Below the pieces are notes generated by a model. It searched no databases and was not told the DNA's origin. It saw only the letters and a list, made by a program, of their open reading frames with translations. The position numbers and the translations under genes were made by a program. DNA of 64,000 bases from Alteromonas profundi (GTDB lineage Bacteria; Pseudomonadota; Gammaproteobacteria; Enterobacterales; Alteromonadaceae): NCBI RefSeq assembly GCF_010500865.1, contig NZ_JAAAWN010000024.1, positions 1 through 64,000 on the forward strand, read 5' to 3'. The first letter of the stretch is position 1. Every line of letters starts with the position of its first letter. This document shows, one piece after another, positions 35,158 through 44,327 of the stretch.

Positions 35158-35964
35158 TCAAATCATTTTATTAGGGTGAGAAAAAGTGGGTGAAATGCCA
35201 AGTGTTTCCCAGCATGCAGTAGCATCAATACACTTACCACTTGCGGTATGGTTGGTGTCCTCGAATACCGGTAGCTCAAGGCCGCGGGCTTTAGCTGCCT
35301 CCACGTAATACTCTCCCCGTTTAGGATGCGCATTACTACACAAGTGAAAAAGTGTCTCTGTGGAGGGGGTTTCTATAATGTGTGTAAGTGCAGACACTAC
35401 ATCTTGTACATGAACTAAGTTTACGCGCTTGTGACCAGCGCTAAGGTGTTTACCGCTTAAACTCTTCACTGGGTGCCGATCGGGCCCGGTTAGCCCGGCT
35501 AAACGGACAATAGTAGCCTTAGTAGCGTGGTCCAGTAGATATTGTTCGATTTTTACGTGGGCTTTAGCAGATGGGGTTTCAGGCGCGGTAGGGGTATGGA
35601 TATTTATATTACCGTCGCGACTATCCCCATACACGGAAGTGGTGCTGATAAAAACAATATGCTTCACCTTATGGCTTATCGCATTGTCTATGAGGTGCAG
35701 CATATTCTGGGTAAAGTCGCTAAGGTCTTTGTTTTTACGCCCTGGAGGTATATTAAGCACCAATGTAGCATCTGTTACAACACGATTAAGGTTGTGCAAC
35801 TCATCACCAAGTTGGTAAACGACACCTTCTATACCTTGCGTGCTTAATTGCGCCGCTTTGTGTTTATCACGGGTAGTAGCAATAAGAGAGTAATGGGGGG
35901 ATAGTGCGGCCCCAAGATAGCTACCTAACCATCCATACCCGCATATAACAACCTTGTTCGACAT
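35158..35964 (-). CDS. NAD-dependent epimerase/dehydratase (YeeZ-like)
   Basis: A 268-residue extended SDR. The dinucleotide loop is ICGYGWLGSYLG near residue 7, in which GxGxxG replaces the GxxGxxG usual in extended SDRs, as in the YeeZ group. FISTTSVYGDS holds the conserved Ser and Tyr. The NLVHVQDVV segment is also typical. The substrate is unknown. It is followed downstream by the bidirectional hairpin at 35003-35034 and preceded by a separate minus-strand YggN-like gene. Confidence 0.8.
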   Translation of the reverse strand: MSNKVVICGYGWLGSYLGAALSPHYSLIATTRDKHKAAQLSTQGIEGVVYQLGDELHNLNRVVTDATLVLNIPPGRKNKDLSDFTQNMLHLIDNAISHKVKHIVFISTTSVYGDSRDGNINIHTPTAPETPSAKAHVKIEQYLLDHATKATIVRLAGLTGPDRHPVKSLSGKHLSAGHKRVNLVHVQDVVSALTHIIETPSTETLFHLCSNAHPKRGEYYVEAAKARGLELPVFEDTNHTASGKCIDATACWETLGISPTFSHPNKMI

Positions 35965-36043
35965 CAGACTTCTCCCAGTTCGTTGTTGTTAGGGGTAAAG
36001 TACCACTGATGTAGAACAAGGGGTAGTGAGCAACCGTCAGAGG

Positions 36044-36841
36044 TTACATTTTCATGTTATCGCCGCGCATATCCAATAGGTTAAGTTCGTCTAAGCCTGG
36101 GATGGTGGTTTGCATTTTGTGTTCTGCATAATTCGCTTCTTTAAGCACGTCACACAGTTTGTGCGCTTTTTCTTCTAGCGCCTCGGCTTCCGACTCTATG
36201 CGTGTTTCGATGGTTTCGCCAAAACGTTCCATTCTCTCTTCAAAGTCGCCCATGTCACCATCGTTCCATAACATTTGCGTACCCACCGCAATAAGAATTT
36301 GCCCCATGGATTGGCTAACTAACGACTCTACTTGTTGCTCAAATTCAGCTTCCCAACTTTCGTCAAACCAATCATCGCCCTCAAACTGAGTAGAGTCTAT
36401 GTGAATATTCCCAGCCTCATCATAAAAAGAACTATCTAGCTTTTCCTCTAAAGTAGTAAACATCTGGTCAAAGTCACCAGTTAGAGAATTATCCGCGCCG
36501 AGTAATTCGCCAAACACTTCACTTACGGCCACGTTTGCAACAGCAAGGCCTTCGGTAGCGATTTCAAGCGTCATCGGAATGGCTTTATCAATATTGTCGT
36601 AATACTCATCTACCCACTGCTGTTGTGCCCCCGAAAGCGATATTGTGTCCCCATCAATAGAGAGTTCATGGTCACTATTAATCGCCATCACAGCCCCATT
36701 TTCCATATCTACAGTAAGCAGTCCTTGATGATATTGAAGGGCACCATGTAGCTGTACATTACATTCATTATCGTGGGCGAAAGCTGGGATAAGTGTCATA
36801 GCGCTGGCTAATGCAAGAGGAAGTATTGGGTTGAGCTTCAT
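36044..36841 (-). CDS. YggN-like periplasmic protein (DUF2884)
   Basis: A 265-residue exported protein. The N-terminus MKLNPILPLALASAMTLIPA ends in an AFA cleavage site, and mature CNVQLHGALQYHQG follows. The sequence is very acidic, with a long predicted coiled region (about 180-250) near the C-terminus. This pattern matches the DUF2884/YggN family of gammaproteobacteria, whose function is unknown. It is a single gene with about 300 non-coding bases upstream. Confidence 0.75.
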   Translation of the reverse strand: MKLNPILPLALASAMTLIPAFAHDNECNVQLHGALQYHQGLLTVDMENGAVMAINSDHELSIDGDTISLSGAQQQWVDEYYDNIDKAIPMTLEIATEGLAVANVAVSEVFGELLGADNSLTGDFDQMFTTLEEKLDSSFYDEAGNIHIDSTQFEGDDWFDESWEAEFEQQVESLVSQSMGQILIAVGTQMLWNDGDMGDFEERMERFGETIETRIESEAEALEEKAHKLCDVLKEANYAEHKMQTTIPGLDELNLLDMRGDNMKM

Positions 36842-37152
36842 AAGGTAGTGTCCTTGTTTGTGGCTATCGCGAACATGATGCGGTTAAGCAATGCTTTATA
36901 TTGCTATAAGGTTAGCAACCCCAGTGCCATTATTTAAAGTATTTGTATATCAATAAGTTAATGATTTTTAACGATGATAAAAGCGGGGAGGAAAACGAAT
37001 AATTGGCGATCATGTTAATAATTTAGCGTTTTTGACCACGATCAAGTTTTCTGTAGACAATCGTTATTTGGCTAAAAATTTACTCTGTGAAGCATGTTCA
37101 AGTTATTGGATTTCGTGCATAATACGCGCAGAAAAATTAAGGGGTTTAGAGA
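36842..37152. other. Intergenic region, AT-rich, divergent promoters expected
   Basis: These 311 bases separate two divergent genes and hold no credible ORF or strong hairpin. The AT-rich right half must carry the promoter of the small membrane protein: cataat about 35 bases before its start could be a -10. AGGGG at 37140-37144 gives its ribosome site region. Confidence 0.5.
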
Positions 37153-37344
37153 ATGACTGATTGGATTAACGCATTTTTATTTGCTGTTGCGGTAATGGCC
37201 TTCGCTCTGGGGCTTACCAGTATTATTATGAGTTTCATGACAACTGAGACTGGCAATAAAGGCATGCAAGAAAAAATCGAATACGGTTTTTTCGGTGTAA
37301 GCGGTATAGTGGTTTGTCTTCTCATGGGGTACGCACTAGCGTAG
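37153..37344 (+). CDS. Small membrane protein, unrecognised
   Basis: A 63-residue protein with two hydrophobic segments (about 6-28 and 45-62) separated by a polar linker containing TTETGNKGMQEKIEYG. I do not recognise the family. A purine-rich GGGG site precedes the ATG and a strong terminator follows 20 bases after the stop, so it is probably a real, separately expressed gene. It may act as a small inner-membrane regulator, but nothing in sequence or context shows of what. Confidence 0.65.
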   Translation: MTDWINAFLFAVAVMAFALGLTSIIMSFMTTETGNKGMQEKIEYGFFGVSGIVVCLLMGYALA

Positions 37345-37362
37345 CACCGTCTACTGAGATTA

Positions 37363-37393
37363 AAAAAAAAACCGGCGTATTGCCGGTTTTTTT
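37363..37393. terminator. Bidirectional rho-independent terminator
   Basis: aaaaaaccggc pairs with gccggtttttt around a four- to five-base loop. Long A and T tracts on both sides fit termination of both converging genes. Confidence 0.88.
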
Positions 37394-37410
37394 GTGGCTT
37401 ATTTTGGTAT

Positions 37411-38733
37411 TTATTCTGTGGGCTTATCAGCCGCATCCGCTTGCTTAGCCGGTTGACTTTCACTCACGGGGAAACAATGAGATAACTGTGTTAAATGGCC
37501 ATCTCGCTGGTACGCTTCTAAATCAAATACCGATAGCATGGCCATTACATGATCGAAAATGTCGGCCTGAATGTGTTCATACTCAACCCAGTCTTTGCGA
37601 GCACTAAAGCAGTATATTTCAAGCGGGAGCCCTAGCTCCGTCGGTGGCAATTGTCTCACCATTAATGTTAACGACTGATTAACCAACGCATGCTTTCGTA
37701 AATAGGCTTCTAGGTACGCTCTAAAGGTACCTATATTGGTAAGGCGGCGACTATTGAGAAGGTCGGATTCATCAATAGAATAGTCGCGATGAAATGCCCG
37801 TAATTCGTTGGTTTTATTTTCGATGTATTCACTGATGTAGCGTACTTTAGAAAATCTATCTAACATTTTACTGTCGCACAGCTTTATCGAATGAATATTA
37901 ATGTGAACAGCGCGCTTTATTCGGCGTCCGCCCGATTCCTGCATACCACGCCAGTTTTTCACCGCTTCTGTGGTTAGGCTGTATGTGGGCAGGGTAGAGA
38001 TAGTTTTGTCCCAATTTTGTACTTTTACATTGGTTAAACCTATCTCTAATATTTCACCATCTACCTCATATTTAGGCATGGCTATCCAGTCGCCAGTATT
38101 AAACATTCTATTGGCCGCTATTTGTATACCGGCAACAAAACCTAAAATGGTATCTCTGAATATCAACAACAATACCGCCGCGATAGCGGTAAGCCCAGAT
38201 ACCAATAGCAAGGGGCTTTTATCTACAATAAGAGAGATACTGAATAATATGGTGAGAATAGCAAAGCCAAGTTTTAACACTTGTATAAAGCCGGTTATCG
38301 GCGCTCTTTTAGACAAGGCTGATGCGTTGTACACATCTTCAATTGTGCTCAATAATGCAAAGAGGGCGAGCAAGCCACTATAAAACATATACAGCTGTGC
38401 GCTTTTTATCAAAAGTCCATGAAAAACCGATTCACTGTCAATTAAGATGGGGGTAATAAGAAAGATAAAGAGCGCAGGGAATAAATGCATAAGACGGCGA
38501 AAAAAGCCGTGCTCTTGCAGCGCGTTGTCCCACAGATTATTGGTTTTATATACCCATGACGCGATTTGAGGGCGTACCACCAAACGGGCGATGATATAAA
38601 TCACAAGGGCCACCATGAGAATGGATGCCAATGCAATAACATTGTAGAGCGGGTCTTCGGTGGTAAGTGAAGGGAATACATCTTTCACTAAATGAACAAA
38701 CGTACCGCGAACCGAGGAACTCACTTCCATCAT
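37411..38733 (-). CDS. MscS-family mechanosensitive channel (YbdG-like)
   Basis: A 440-residue inner-membrane channel. Five hydrophobic segments precede the pore helix region near 200 (SGLTAIAAVLLLIFRDTILGFVAGI). The conserved MscS beta domain follows (FNTGDWIAMPKYEVDGEILEIGLT). Overall length and the long cytoplasmic tail fit YbdG/MscM-type miniconductance channels, which open under osmotic stress. Its 5' end overlaps the acyltransferase gene upstream by four bases, so all three minus-strand genes here form an operon. Confidence 0.87.
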   Translation of the reverse strand: MMEVSSSVRGTFVHLVKDVFPSLTTEDPLYNVIALASILMVALVIYIIARLVVRPQIASWVYKTNNLWDNALQEHGFFRRLMHLFPALFIFLITPILIDSESVFHGLLIKSAQLYMFYSGLLALFALLSTIEDVYNASALSKRAPITGFIQVLKLGFAILTILFSISLIVDKSPLLLVSGLTAIAAVLLLIFRDTILGFVAGIQIAANRMFNTGDWIAMPKYEVDGEILEIGLTNVKVQNWDKTISTLPTYSLTTEAVKNWRGMQESGGRRIKRAVHINIHSIKLCDSKMLDRFSKVRYISEYIENKTNELRAFHRDYSIDESDLLNSRRLTNIGTFRAYLEAYLRKHALVNQSLTLMVRQLPPTELGLPLEIYCFSARKDWVEYEHIQADIFDHVMAMLSVFDLEAYQRDGHLTQLSHCFPVSESQPAKQADAADKPTE

Positions 38734-39626
38734 TTTAACTCCAGTAACTTATTAATACGATGGTCTTTATCTTGCCATAGCGTATTCAGCCATTGTTGGA
38801 AATAAAGCCTAAATTCAGCTTCGGCGCGCTTACCTTCTTGTTGTAATTCAGGTACGGCTTTTACTTCTACATCAATGATAATTTTCGTCATTTGCCCGCT
38901 AAGCATGGCCATCATAGGGTGGCGGCGGTTCTCAGGGTATAGCAAGGAAATATCTAATACGTTAGTAAATAATTCCCCCATTGCGGCAAGCGTGAAGGAA
39001 ACCCCCCCGGCTTTCGGAGGAAGTAGATGGGTGTAGCTACTGTTTCGTATCTTATGCTTAAGAGGGGTGAAGCGCGTACCCTCAACAAAATTAATAACGG
39101 TAGTAGGTACGGTTTTAAACTTCTGACAATAGGCTTTAGTGGTAGCTAGGTCTTTGCCCCTTCGCTCTGGGTACTTCGCTAAATACTTTTTGGTGTATCT
39201 ATGCATAAACGGCATATCTAGCGCCCACGCCCCTAGCCCTACAAAAGGAAGCCATATCAACTCTTTCTTTAAGAAAAATTTTGGTGCCGGAATACGCTTG
39301 TTAGCGAAATCAATTAATAAAACAATATCTAAATAACTAAGGTGATTGGCGATGATAAGATACCACCCTTCCTTCGCAAGTTCGCCGTGAATATTGCGCA
39401 CTATTGTTACGCGGTTAAATAACTGTATGAGCCTTACGCTGATGCGGCCGAACGCAAACATACAACCGTGCATAACGGTATTCCATTGCGCTCTTATTTT
39501 ACCCTTAGGTAGTGCTAGTTTGATAAAGCCCAGTACAATGATTAACGAGCCCCATAAGGCAAGGTTAGCTATCTGCAAACTGGTATGGATAACGAAGATA
39601 AAGGGTGCGAGAAGTAAACGGATCAT
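38730..39626 (-). CDS. 1-acyl-glycerol-3-phosphate-type acyltransferase (copy 2)
   Basis: A 298-residue membrane acyltransferase of the PlsC-like family, closest by eye to E. coli YihG. The catalytic box is NHLSYLD and the second conserved motif is VEGTRFTP. The N-terminus has a hydrophobic anchor. It overlaps by four bases both the channel gene downstream and its paralogue upstream. The acceptor is probably a lysophospholipid, but the chain preference cannot be inferred. Confidence 0.85.
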   Translation of the reverse strand: MIRLLLAPFIFVIHTSLQIANLALWGSLIIVLGFIKLALPKGKIRAQWNTVMHGCMFAFGRISVRLIQLFNRVTIVRNIHGELAKEGWYLIIANHLSYLDIVLLIDFANKRIPAPKFFLKKELIWLPFVGLGAWALDMPFMHRYTKKYLAKYPERRGKDLATTKAYCQKFKTVPTTVINFVEGTRFTPLKHKIRNSSYTHLLPPKAGGVSFTLAAMGELFTNVLDISLLYPENRRHPMMAMLSGQMTKIIIDVEVKAVPELQQEGKRAEAEFRLYFQQWLNTLWQDKDHRINKLLELK

Positions 39627-40537
39627 AATGGTTTCTGCGTCGCATTTAACGAGTCTAACAAGGCATCTTTTTTCGCCCAGCGGTCATTTAAGTAGCCCTG
39701 AAAGCGACTTCTGACAGCAGGATCATCAAAGTATGCTTGGCTAAAGTAGCCGCCCTCAGTAATATCTTTAATTGGGGTTACCTCAATGCTAACGCGAATG
39801 TCTTTCACCTTACCGCTAACGAAGTCCCAAAACGAGGGCACACCGCCAGGGTAATCTATGGTCACGTCGATAAGCTTGTGTAGCTGCTCACCCATCGCTG
39901 AAAGCACAAATGCCGCGCCCCCTGCTTTAGGCTTTAATAAATGGGTGAAGGGAGATAATTGTCTGTCGTGTTTAGCTTGCGTAAACCGAGTACCTTCAAC
40001 AAAATTCATGATACTTACGGGTTTATAGCGAAACTTTTCACATGCTTTGCGGGTGGTTTCCATATCTTTGCCTTTCAAATGCGGGTTTTTAGCAATGAAA
40101 GATTTTGAGTATCTACGCATGAACGGGAAGTCCAGTGCCCACCAAGCTAGCCCGAGAATGGGTACATAGATGAGCTCTTTTTTAAGAAAAAACTTCAAAA
40201 ATGGAATTTTGCGGTTGAAAATTCGCTGTAGAACCAAGATATCAACCCACGATTGGTGATTCGCAATGACTAAATACCAATCTTTACGGGTAAGCTTCTC
40301 TAAGCCAGTTACATTCCAGCGTGTGGCGCTACTCATACGCTGGTTTAGGTTGTTCACGCCTATCCACGCCGTAGCACAGGCATCTAGCAAGTGAGAAATA
40401 AACCGACGCCATGCCGCGATGGGTATGAGTTTAAAAATGGACAGAACTAAGATTGGTGTTGCCCAAAGCACTGTGTTTAAAAAGTAAAAAATAACCGAAA
40501 TTGTGCCAACAAGATGATGCATTATGCTTCTTATCAT
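39623..40537 (-). CDS. 1-acyl-glycerol-3-phosphate-type acyltransferase (copy 1)
   Basis: A 304-residue YihG-like acyltransferase with NHQSWVD as the catalytic box and VEGTRFTQ as the second motif. Residues around FFLKKELI and FMRRY are nearly identical to the next gene, showing a tandem duplication followed by divergence. It is the first gene of a three-gene unit ending with the MscS-family channel. A role in membrane-lipid remodelling is likely; the channel partner suggests a link to membrane stress, which is inference. Confidence 0.86.
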   Translation of the reverse strand: MIRSIMHHLVGTISVIFYFLNTVLWATPILVLSIFKLIPIAAWRRFISHLLDACATAWIGVNNLNQRMSSATRWNVTGLEKLTRKDWYLVIANHQSWVDILVLQRIFNRKIPFLKFFLKKELIYVPILGLAWWALDFPFMRRYSKSFIAKNPHLKGKDMETTRKACEKFRYKPVSIMNFVEGTRFTQAKHDRQLSPFTHLLKPKAGGAAFVLSAMGEQLHKLIDVTIDYPGGVPSFWDFVSGKVKDIRVSIEVTPIKDITEGGYFSQAYFDDPAVRSRFQGYLNDRWAKKDALLDSLNATQKPL

Positions 40538-40660
40538 CGTACTTACCTCAAATATTTGGGCTTAGTGTAAACGAACTTGCTTTAAAATCCGATAGAACCT
40601 AACGGGATTGACGAGTAAATTGTGTAATTTTCCATATTTAACAGAGTAATAGGAGCTTTT

Positions 40661-41503
40661 ATGGAGCTGATTAGTGAAAATCGAGCGTTTGGCGGGCGGT
40701 ATTTACGATACAGCCATAGCGCAACCACAACTAACTGTAGCATGACATTTTCCGTGTTTTTGCCACCTTTTGCCTCAGCTGAAAAGCCTGTTCCCGTGCT
40801 TTATTGGTTATCGGGACTTACTTGTACTGACCAAAATTTCATGCAAAAAGCGGGTGCGATGAGGTTGGCTGCCGACCTTGGTATGGCCATAGTGGCGCCT
40901 GATACGAGCCCCCGTGGCGAGGATGTACCTGATGATGAAAATGGAAGTTACGATTTTGGTTTAGGTGCAGGCTTTTATGTAAATGCCACTCAAGCGCCGT
41001 GGGATAAGCATTATCACATGTACAGTTATGTTGTGGATGAACTCCCTGAACTTATCGAAGCTAACTTTCCAGTAACGCGGGAAAGAGCCATAAGCGGCCA
41101 TTCTATGGGCGGGCATGGTGCTTTGGTTGTTGGGTTACGCAACCCAAACCGATATGTTTCGGTATCTGCGTTTAGCCCTATCGCCAACCCTATTGATTGC
41201 CCTTGGGGGAAAAAAGCCTTATCTCACTATTTAGGCGACGATGAGCAAACATGGCAGCAATATGATGCATCGGTATTACTAAGTAAGCAGAACCACGCCA
41301 TTCCCTTATTGGTAGAGCAGGGAAATAAGGATGAGTTTTTAACTGAGCAGCTTAAGCCGCAAGCACTTGTGCATGCAGCTCAGCAATCCGATACACAGCT
41401 GACGTTAAATATGCATGAAGGCTATGATCACAGCTATTTCTTCATCGCCTCATTTATCGATGAGCATTTAGCGTTTCACGCCGGCCATTTAGGGCTTATT
41501 TAG
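40661..41503 (+). CDS. fghA: S-formylglutathione hydrolase
   Basis: A 280-residue alpha/beta hydrolase. The nucleophile is S148 in GHSMGGHGAL. SGLTCTDQNFMQKAG is the family signature, and the acid and histidine lie in the GNKDEFL and EGYDHSYFF segments. It hydrolyses S-formylglutathione in formaldehyde detoxification. The alcohol dehydrogenase that usually accompanies it is not adjacent. An AGGAG site precedes the start. It is divergent from the acyltransferase operon and converges on the small GTPase gene. Confidence 0.93.
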   Translation: MELISENRAFGGRYLRYSHSATTTNCSMTFSVFLPPFASAEKPVPVLYWLSGLTCTDQNFMQKAGAMRLAADLGMAIVAPDTSPRGEDVPDDENGSYDFGLGAGFYVNATQAPWDKHYHMYSYVVDELPELIEANFPVTRERAISGHSMGGHGALVVGLRNPNRYVSVSAFSPIANPIDCPWGKKALSHYLGDDEQTWQQYDASVLLSKQNHAIPLLVEQGNKDEFLTEQLKPQALVHAAQQSDTQLTLNMHEGYDHSYFFIASFIDEHLAFHAGHLGLI

Positions 41504-41514
41504 CAGATAGGCTG

Positions 41515-42006
41515 CTACTGTGCCCAAAATGCGATAGTTGAAAATAAGTCTTCAACGTTATCACCTGTTTTGGCACTGGTTTTAATAAGAGAAGTGAAGC
41601 TTTTAGCATGTTCATTCACTTCTTCTTCGCTCCAGTGCCAGCTAGTGGGTAGGTCAGTTTTATTTACCACGAAAAACGCAGGAGTATCGGGATAGTGTTC
41701 TCTTGCCATAGATAATATGTCTAAACCCTCAAGCAACGACTGAGAGCGGGTTTGGTCGACCACCACAATATAGGCGGTTGCGCCACGTAAATACCTAGGG
41801 TTAAACCCACAGTATCTGTCTATACCTTCAAGATCCCAAAGCAAAAGCTGAACATCGTTACCGTTTTGGCTAAGCTGCTTCTTATCTATTTTAACACCAA
41901 TAGTGGTTTGGTATTTTTCTGAAAATATTCCCTCTACGAACTGCTTTACTAGGCTAGTTTTGCCTACACCAGTAGGGCCGAGAATACACACTTTTTTCTG
42001 GTTCAT
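41515..42006 (-). CDS. Ras/Rab-like small GTPase
   Basis: A 163-residue protein that is a complete small-GTPase domain. The P-loop is GPTGVGKTS (10-18), switch I lies around YQTTIGVK, the G3 motif is WDLEG (57-61), G4 is NKTD (115-118) and G5 is TSAK (143-146). The position equal to Ras Gln61 is Ile62, so intrinsic hydrolysis may be slow or need a partner. No lipidation site or membrane segment is visible. It is the last gene of a three-gene operon and overlaps the OmpA-like gene by four bases, so it probably works with that membrane protein. Confidence 0.88.
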   Translation of the reverse strand: MNQKKVCILGPTGVGKTSLVKQFVEGIFSEKYQTTIGVKIDKKQLSQNGNDVQLLLWDLEGIDRYCGFNPRYLRGATAYIVVVDQTRSQSLLEGLDILSMAREHYPDTPAFFVVNKTDLPTSWHWSEEEVNEHAKSFTSLIKTSAKTGDNVEDLFSTIAFWAQ

Positions 42007-43772
42007 GGGTTTTTATCCTCGGTAGTTTTGGCTTCCGATATCAATACATTGAGAAATACAGTTCGCCCCATCGCGTTTTCATTTAGAGGGAGCGAGCCTA
42101 ACCCCATAGGTAATAGGAGGGACTCATCGACACCGTTAGAAACAAGTAAGTTTTTCACATTGTCGGCCCGTGCCCGGCTTAAGGTTTTATTCTTTGCGGT
42201 AGTACCGGAGCGGTCACTGGCGCCCATAATAAATACAGCAACAGATAGATTAATCTGATGCGCGACATCCTGCAACTGCGTTAACAACAATGTCAGTCTG
42301 TTAAACTTTTCCATTTCACTCACCGCCAAGGTATTTTGATTCTTTTTAAAATTGAGTGTTATGCCAGAAACTTCACTGGCGATCTGCTTGGCTAATGCTG
42401 CTGATAGTGTTGCGCTATTATCAGTAGCAACGGGGGGTATGGTGATATTATTGGCGTTGATATTTAGCTGCGATATTCCAGGTATGGCATTGACTTTTTG
42501 CAAGAGCAAGCTGTATTGCGCTGCAGAAATACTGCCCGATAGGCGCAAATTATTTGCCTCTTCTCTTGCTATTGAAAGCGAAGGGTAGGCGGAAATTAAG
42601 TTAAGCAATTTTGTTTCGATAACCGCATTGTGGAGCGATACGAACGATGATTCAGAAATACTTACGTCGTCAGTTTCTACACCATAACGGCGCAACCACT
42701 CACGGGCTGACGGTGCGGCTGGGTCTCGAAGTAATCGAAGGTGAATTTTGCCATTGTTAATTTCAGTTCGACTTAACACAATCCCCGGCTCGGGGGGCAA
42801 TGTGTCTATATTGTTTTGCAAAAGCGCTAATTCAATGCGGAAAAAGGCCAGCGTAAGAAGGGAGACTATTGCCAATACAACCAGTAAGGTACCAGCTAAT
42901 CGTTTCTTTTTACCTTGTTTCGCCTCTTTCTTTTCACTGACTAGACAATCGTTGAGAAGCGTGCCACACCCTTCAAACGGGCGGTTATCGCCTTTATATT
43001 CAAGTAGCGGCTTTTGATAGAACTGGTGAAATTCTTCCAGCGCTAACTGAAATTTTCCTCTAATTTCCGGGGGGGCGCTTCCTATCACGGCAGCGACTAA
43101 TATAGCTTGCGGCCCCAAATTAATCAGTAGGGTAAAGTCGTCGGTTTTAATTTCCCCTAACTCATTGTCATAAGCGGCTTTGGAGGGGCTAAAAGCATCT
43201 GCTACAAAGTCGTTAATAGCCACCAGCATTGATGAGATAAGATCGGCGTCTTTGCTTTTTTGTGGATCGCTAGAAACCGTATGCAACAGGGTGCCTGTTT
43301 CACGATGGATGACGAATAATTGTTGAACTTGATATTGGTATACTTGTGAGGCGACATAGTCTGAGTAGCGAACCCCAGATTGCCAAGCTTTAAAACGCCA
43401 GGTGATACTTTTAGGGCTTAGACTATGTTCTATTAACGCATTTGTTTTTTCTACAAAATCGACTAAAAAAGCCGATACAGCCTTGCGAACAAGGGTTCCT
43501 ACCAGAGGATATAATGTCCCTACTATTTTATCGCTATTTGCTTCAATAGACCGATGGAGCGATTTTTCAACTAAAGGAACGAGTACTTTATTCACCGAGC
43601 CATCTTTGGTTTCCCTGTCAAGCAAGGCCTCAGATACAACACCGCTCACCACACCCTTTGCGTTTCGGTTGAGTTTGTCTTCAATATATTTGTCGTCTCG
43701 CCCAATAAGCAACTCTCTGATTTTATCCAGCGAGTCGTCTACGGGGGCAGACGTTGGCCCCTTGTCAGTCAT
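42003..43772 (-). CDS. Membrane protein with sensor-like N-terminus and OmpA-like C-terminus
   Basis: A 589-residue protein, one domain on each side of one membrane helix (about 294-315). The N-terminal part begins IRELLIGRDDK and has a later QQLFVIHRETGTLLHTV segment that resembles roadblock/LC7-type or similar alpha-beta sensor folds; this is a weak visual match. The C-terminal part (about 460-580) shows the OmpA-like pattern GASDRSG, LSRARADNV and GLGSLP. That domain binds peptidoglycan in its relatives. An inner-membrane protein tethered to the wall is likely. It starts three bases after the coiled-coil gene and overlaps the small GTPase gene. Confidence 0.8.
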   Translation of the reverse strand: MTDKGPTSAPVDDSLDKIRELLIGRDDKYIEDKLNRNAKGVVSGVVSEALLDRETKDGSVNKVLVPLVEKSLHRSIEANSDKIVGTLYPLVGTLVRKAVSAFLVDFVEKTNALIEHSLSPKSITWRFKAWQSGVRYSDYVASQVYQYQVQQLFVIHRETGTLLHTVSSDPQKSKDADLISSMLVAINDFVADAFSPSKAAYDNELGEIKTDDFTLLINLGPQAILVAAVIGSAPPEIRGKFQLALEEFHQFYQKPLLEYKGDNRPFEGCGTLLNDCLVSEKKEAKQGKKKRLAGTLLVVLAIVSLLTLAFFRIELALLQNNIDTLPPEPGIVLSRTEINNGKIHLRLLRDPAAPSAREWLRRYGVETDDVSISESSFVSLHNAVIETKLLNLISAYPSLSIAREEANNLRLSGSISAAQYSLLLQKVNAIPGISQLNINANNITIPPVATDNSATLSAALAKQIASEVSGITLNFKKNQNTLAVSEMEKFNRLTLLLTQLQDVAHQINLSVAVFIMGASDRSGTTAKNKTLSRARADNVKNLLVSNGVDESLLLPMGLGSLPLNENAMGRTVFLNVLISEAKTTEDKNP

Positions 43773-43775
43773 TTA

Positions 43776-44327
43776 TTAGTGGTCGGTTGCAAGGTTGGTG
43801 GCCATGGTCGAAAGTAAATTCGCCAGCGTTTTCCTGTCGGTTTTGCTTTCGGATAACTCGCTGGTAACCTGCTGCAGTTTTTCCAACAATTCTTGGTGGC
43901 GCTTACTAAATAAACTGTCTAACGACTCTAGCTCTTTAACCACGTGTGCTTCTAACGCATCGTTGTCGTTCTTCGCTGACGTTTCGGCTATTTCAAGCTC
44001 GCTTTGTAATTTGTCGGTGGTACTTTGTAATTGCGCTTGAACATTGCTGTGGTTGTCATTTGCACTGGATAGTTGATGGGAGAGTTCGGTGATCTGTTGG
44101 TCTATCAGTTTACGTATATCGTTAAACTGGTTATCTAGATGATCGTTAAGCTTGGCGAAATTATCATTTACCCGTGACTCAAGTGCAGATAGGTCTGCGC
44201 GAAAAGCACGGTTTGTTTGACCAAAAAGAATCTCGCGTAACTGCGCCAATTCATCGGCGGGTTGCGGGGCGCTTTGTGGTTGGTCAATGTCGTGAGCTTG
44301 CTGGTCCTTTGGCTTCTTGTCCGCCAT
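43776..44327 (-). CDS. Coiled-coil protein heading the small-GTPase operon
   Basis: A 183-residue soluble protein. ATG 44327 is chosen because GGAGAGA lies just upstream. A disordered N-terminus rich in Pro, Gln and Asp precedes LAQLREILFGQTNRAF, and the rest (about 50-180) is heptad-like coiled coil. The LREILFG motif resembles IRELLIG at the start of the next protein, so the two may share a docking or assembly element. I do not recognise the family. It is the first gene of the operon, followed three bases later by the OmpA-like membrane protein. Confidence 0.75.
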   Translation of the reverse strand: MADKKPKDQQAHDIDQPQSAPQPADELAQLREILFGQTNRAFRADLSALESRVNDNFAKLNDHLDNQFNDIRKLIDQQITELSHQLSSANDNHSNVQAQLQSTTDKLQSELEIAETSAKNDNDALEAHVVKELESLDSLFSKRHQELLEKLQQVTSELSESKTDRKTLANLLSTMATNLATDH

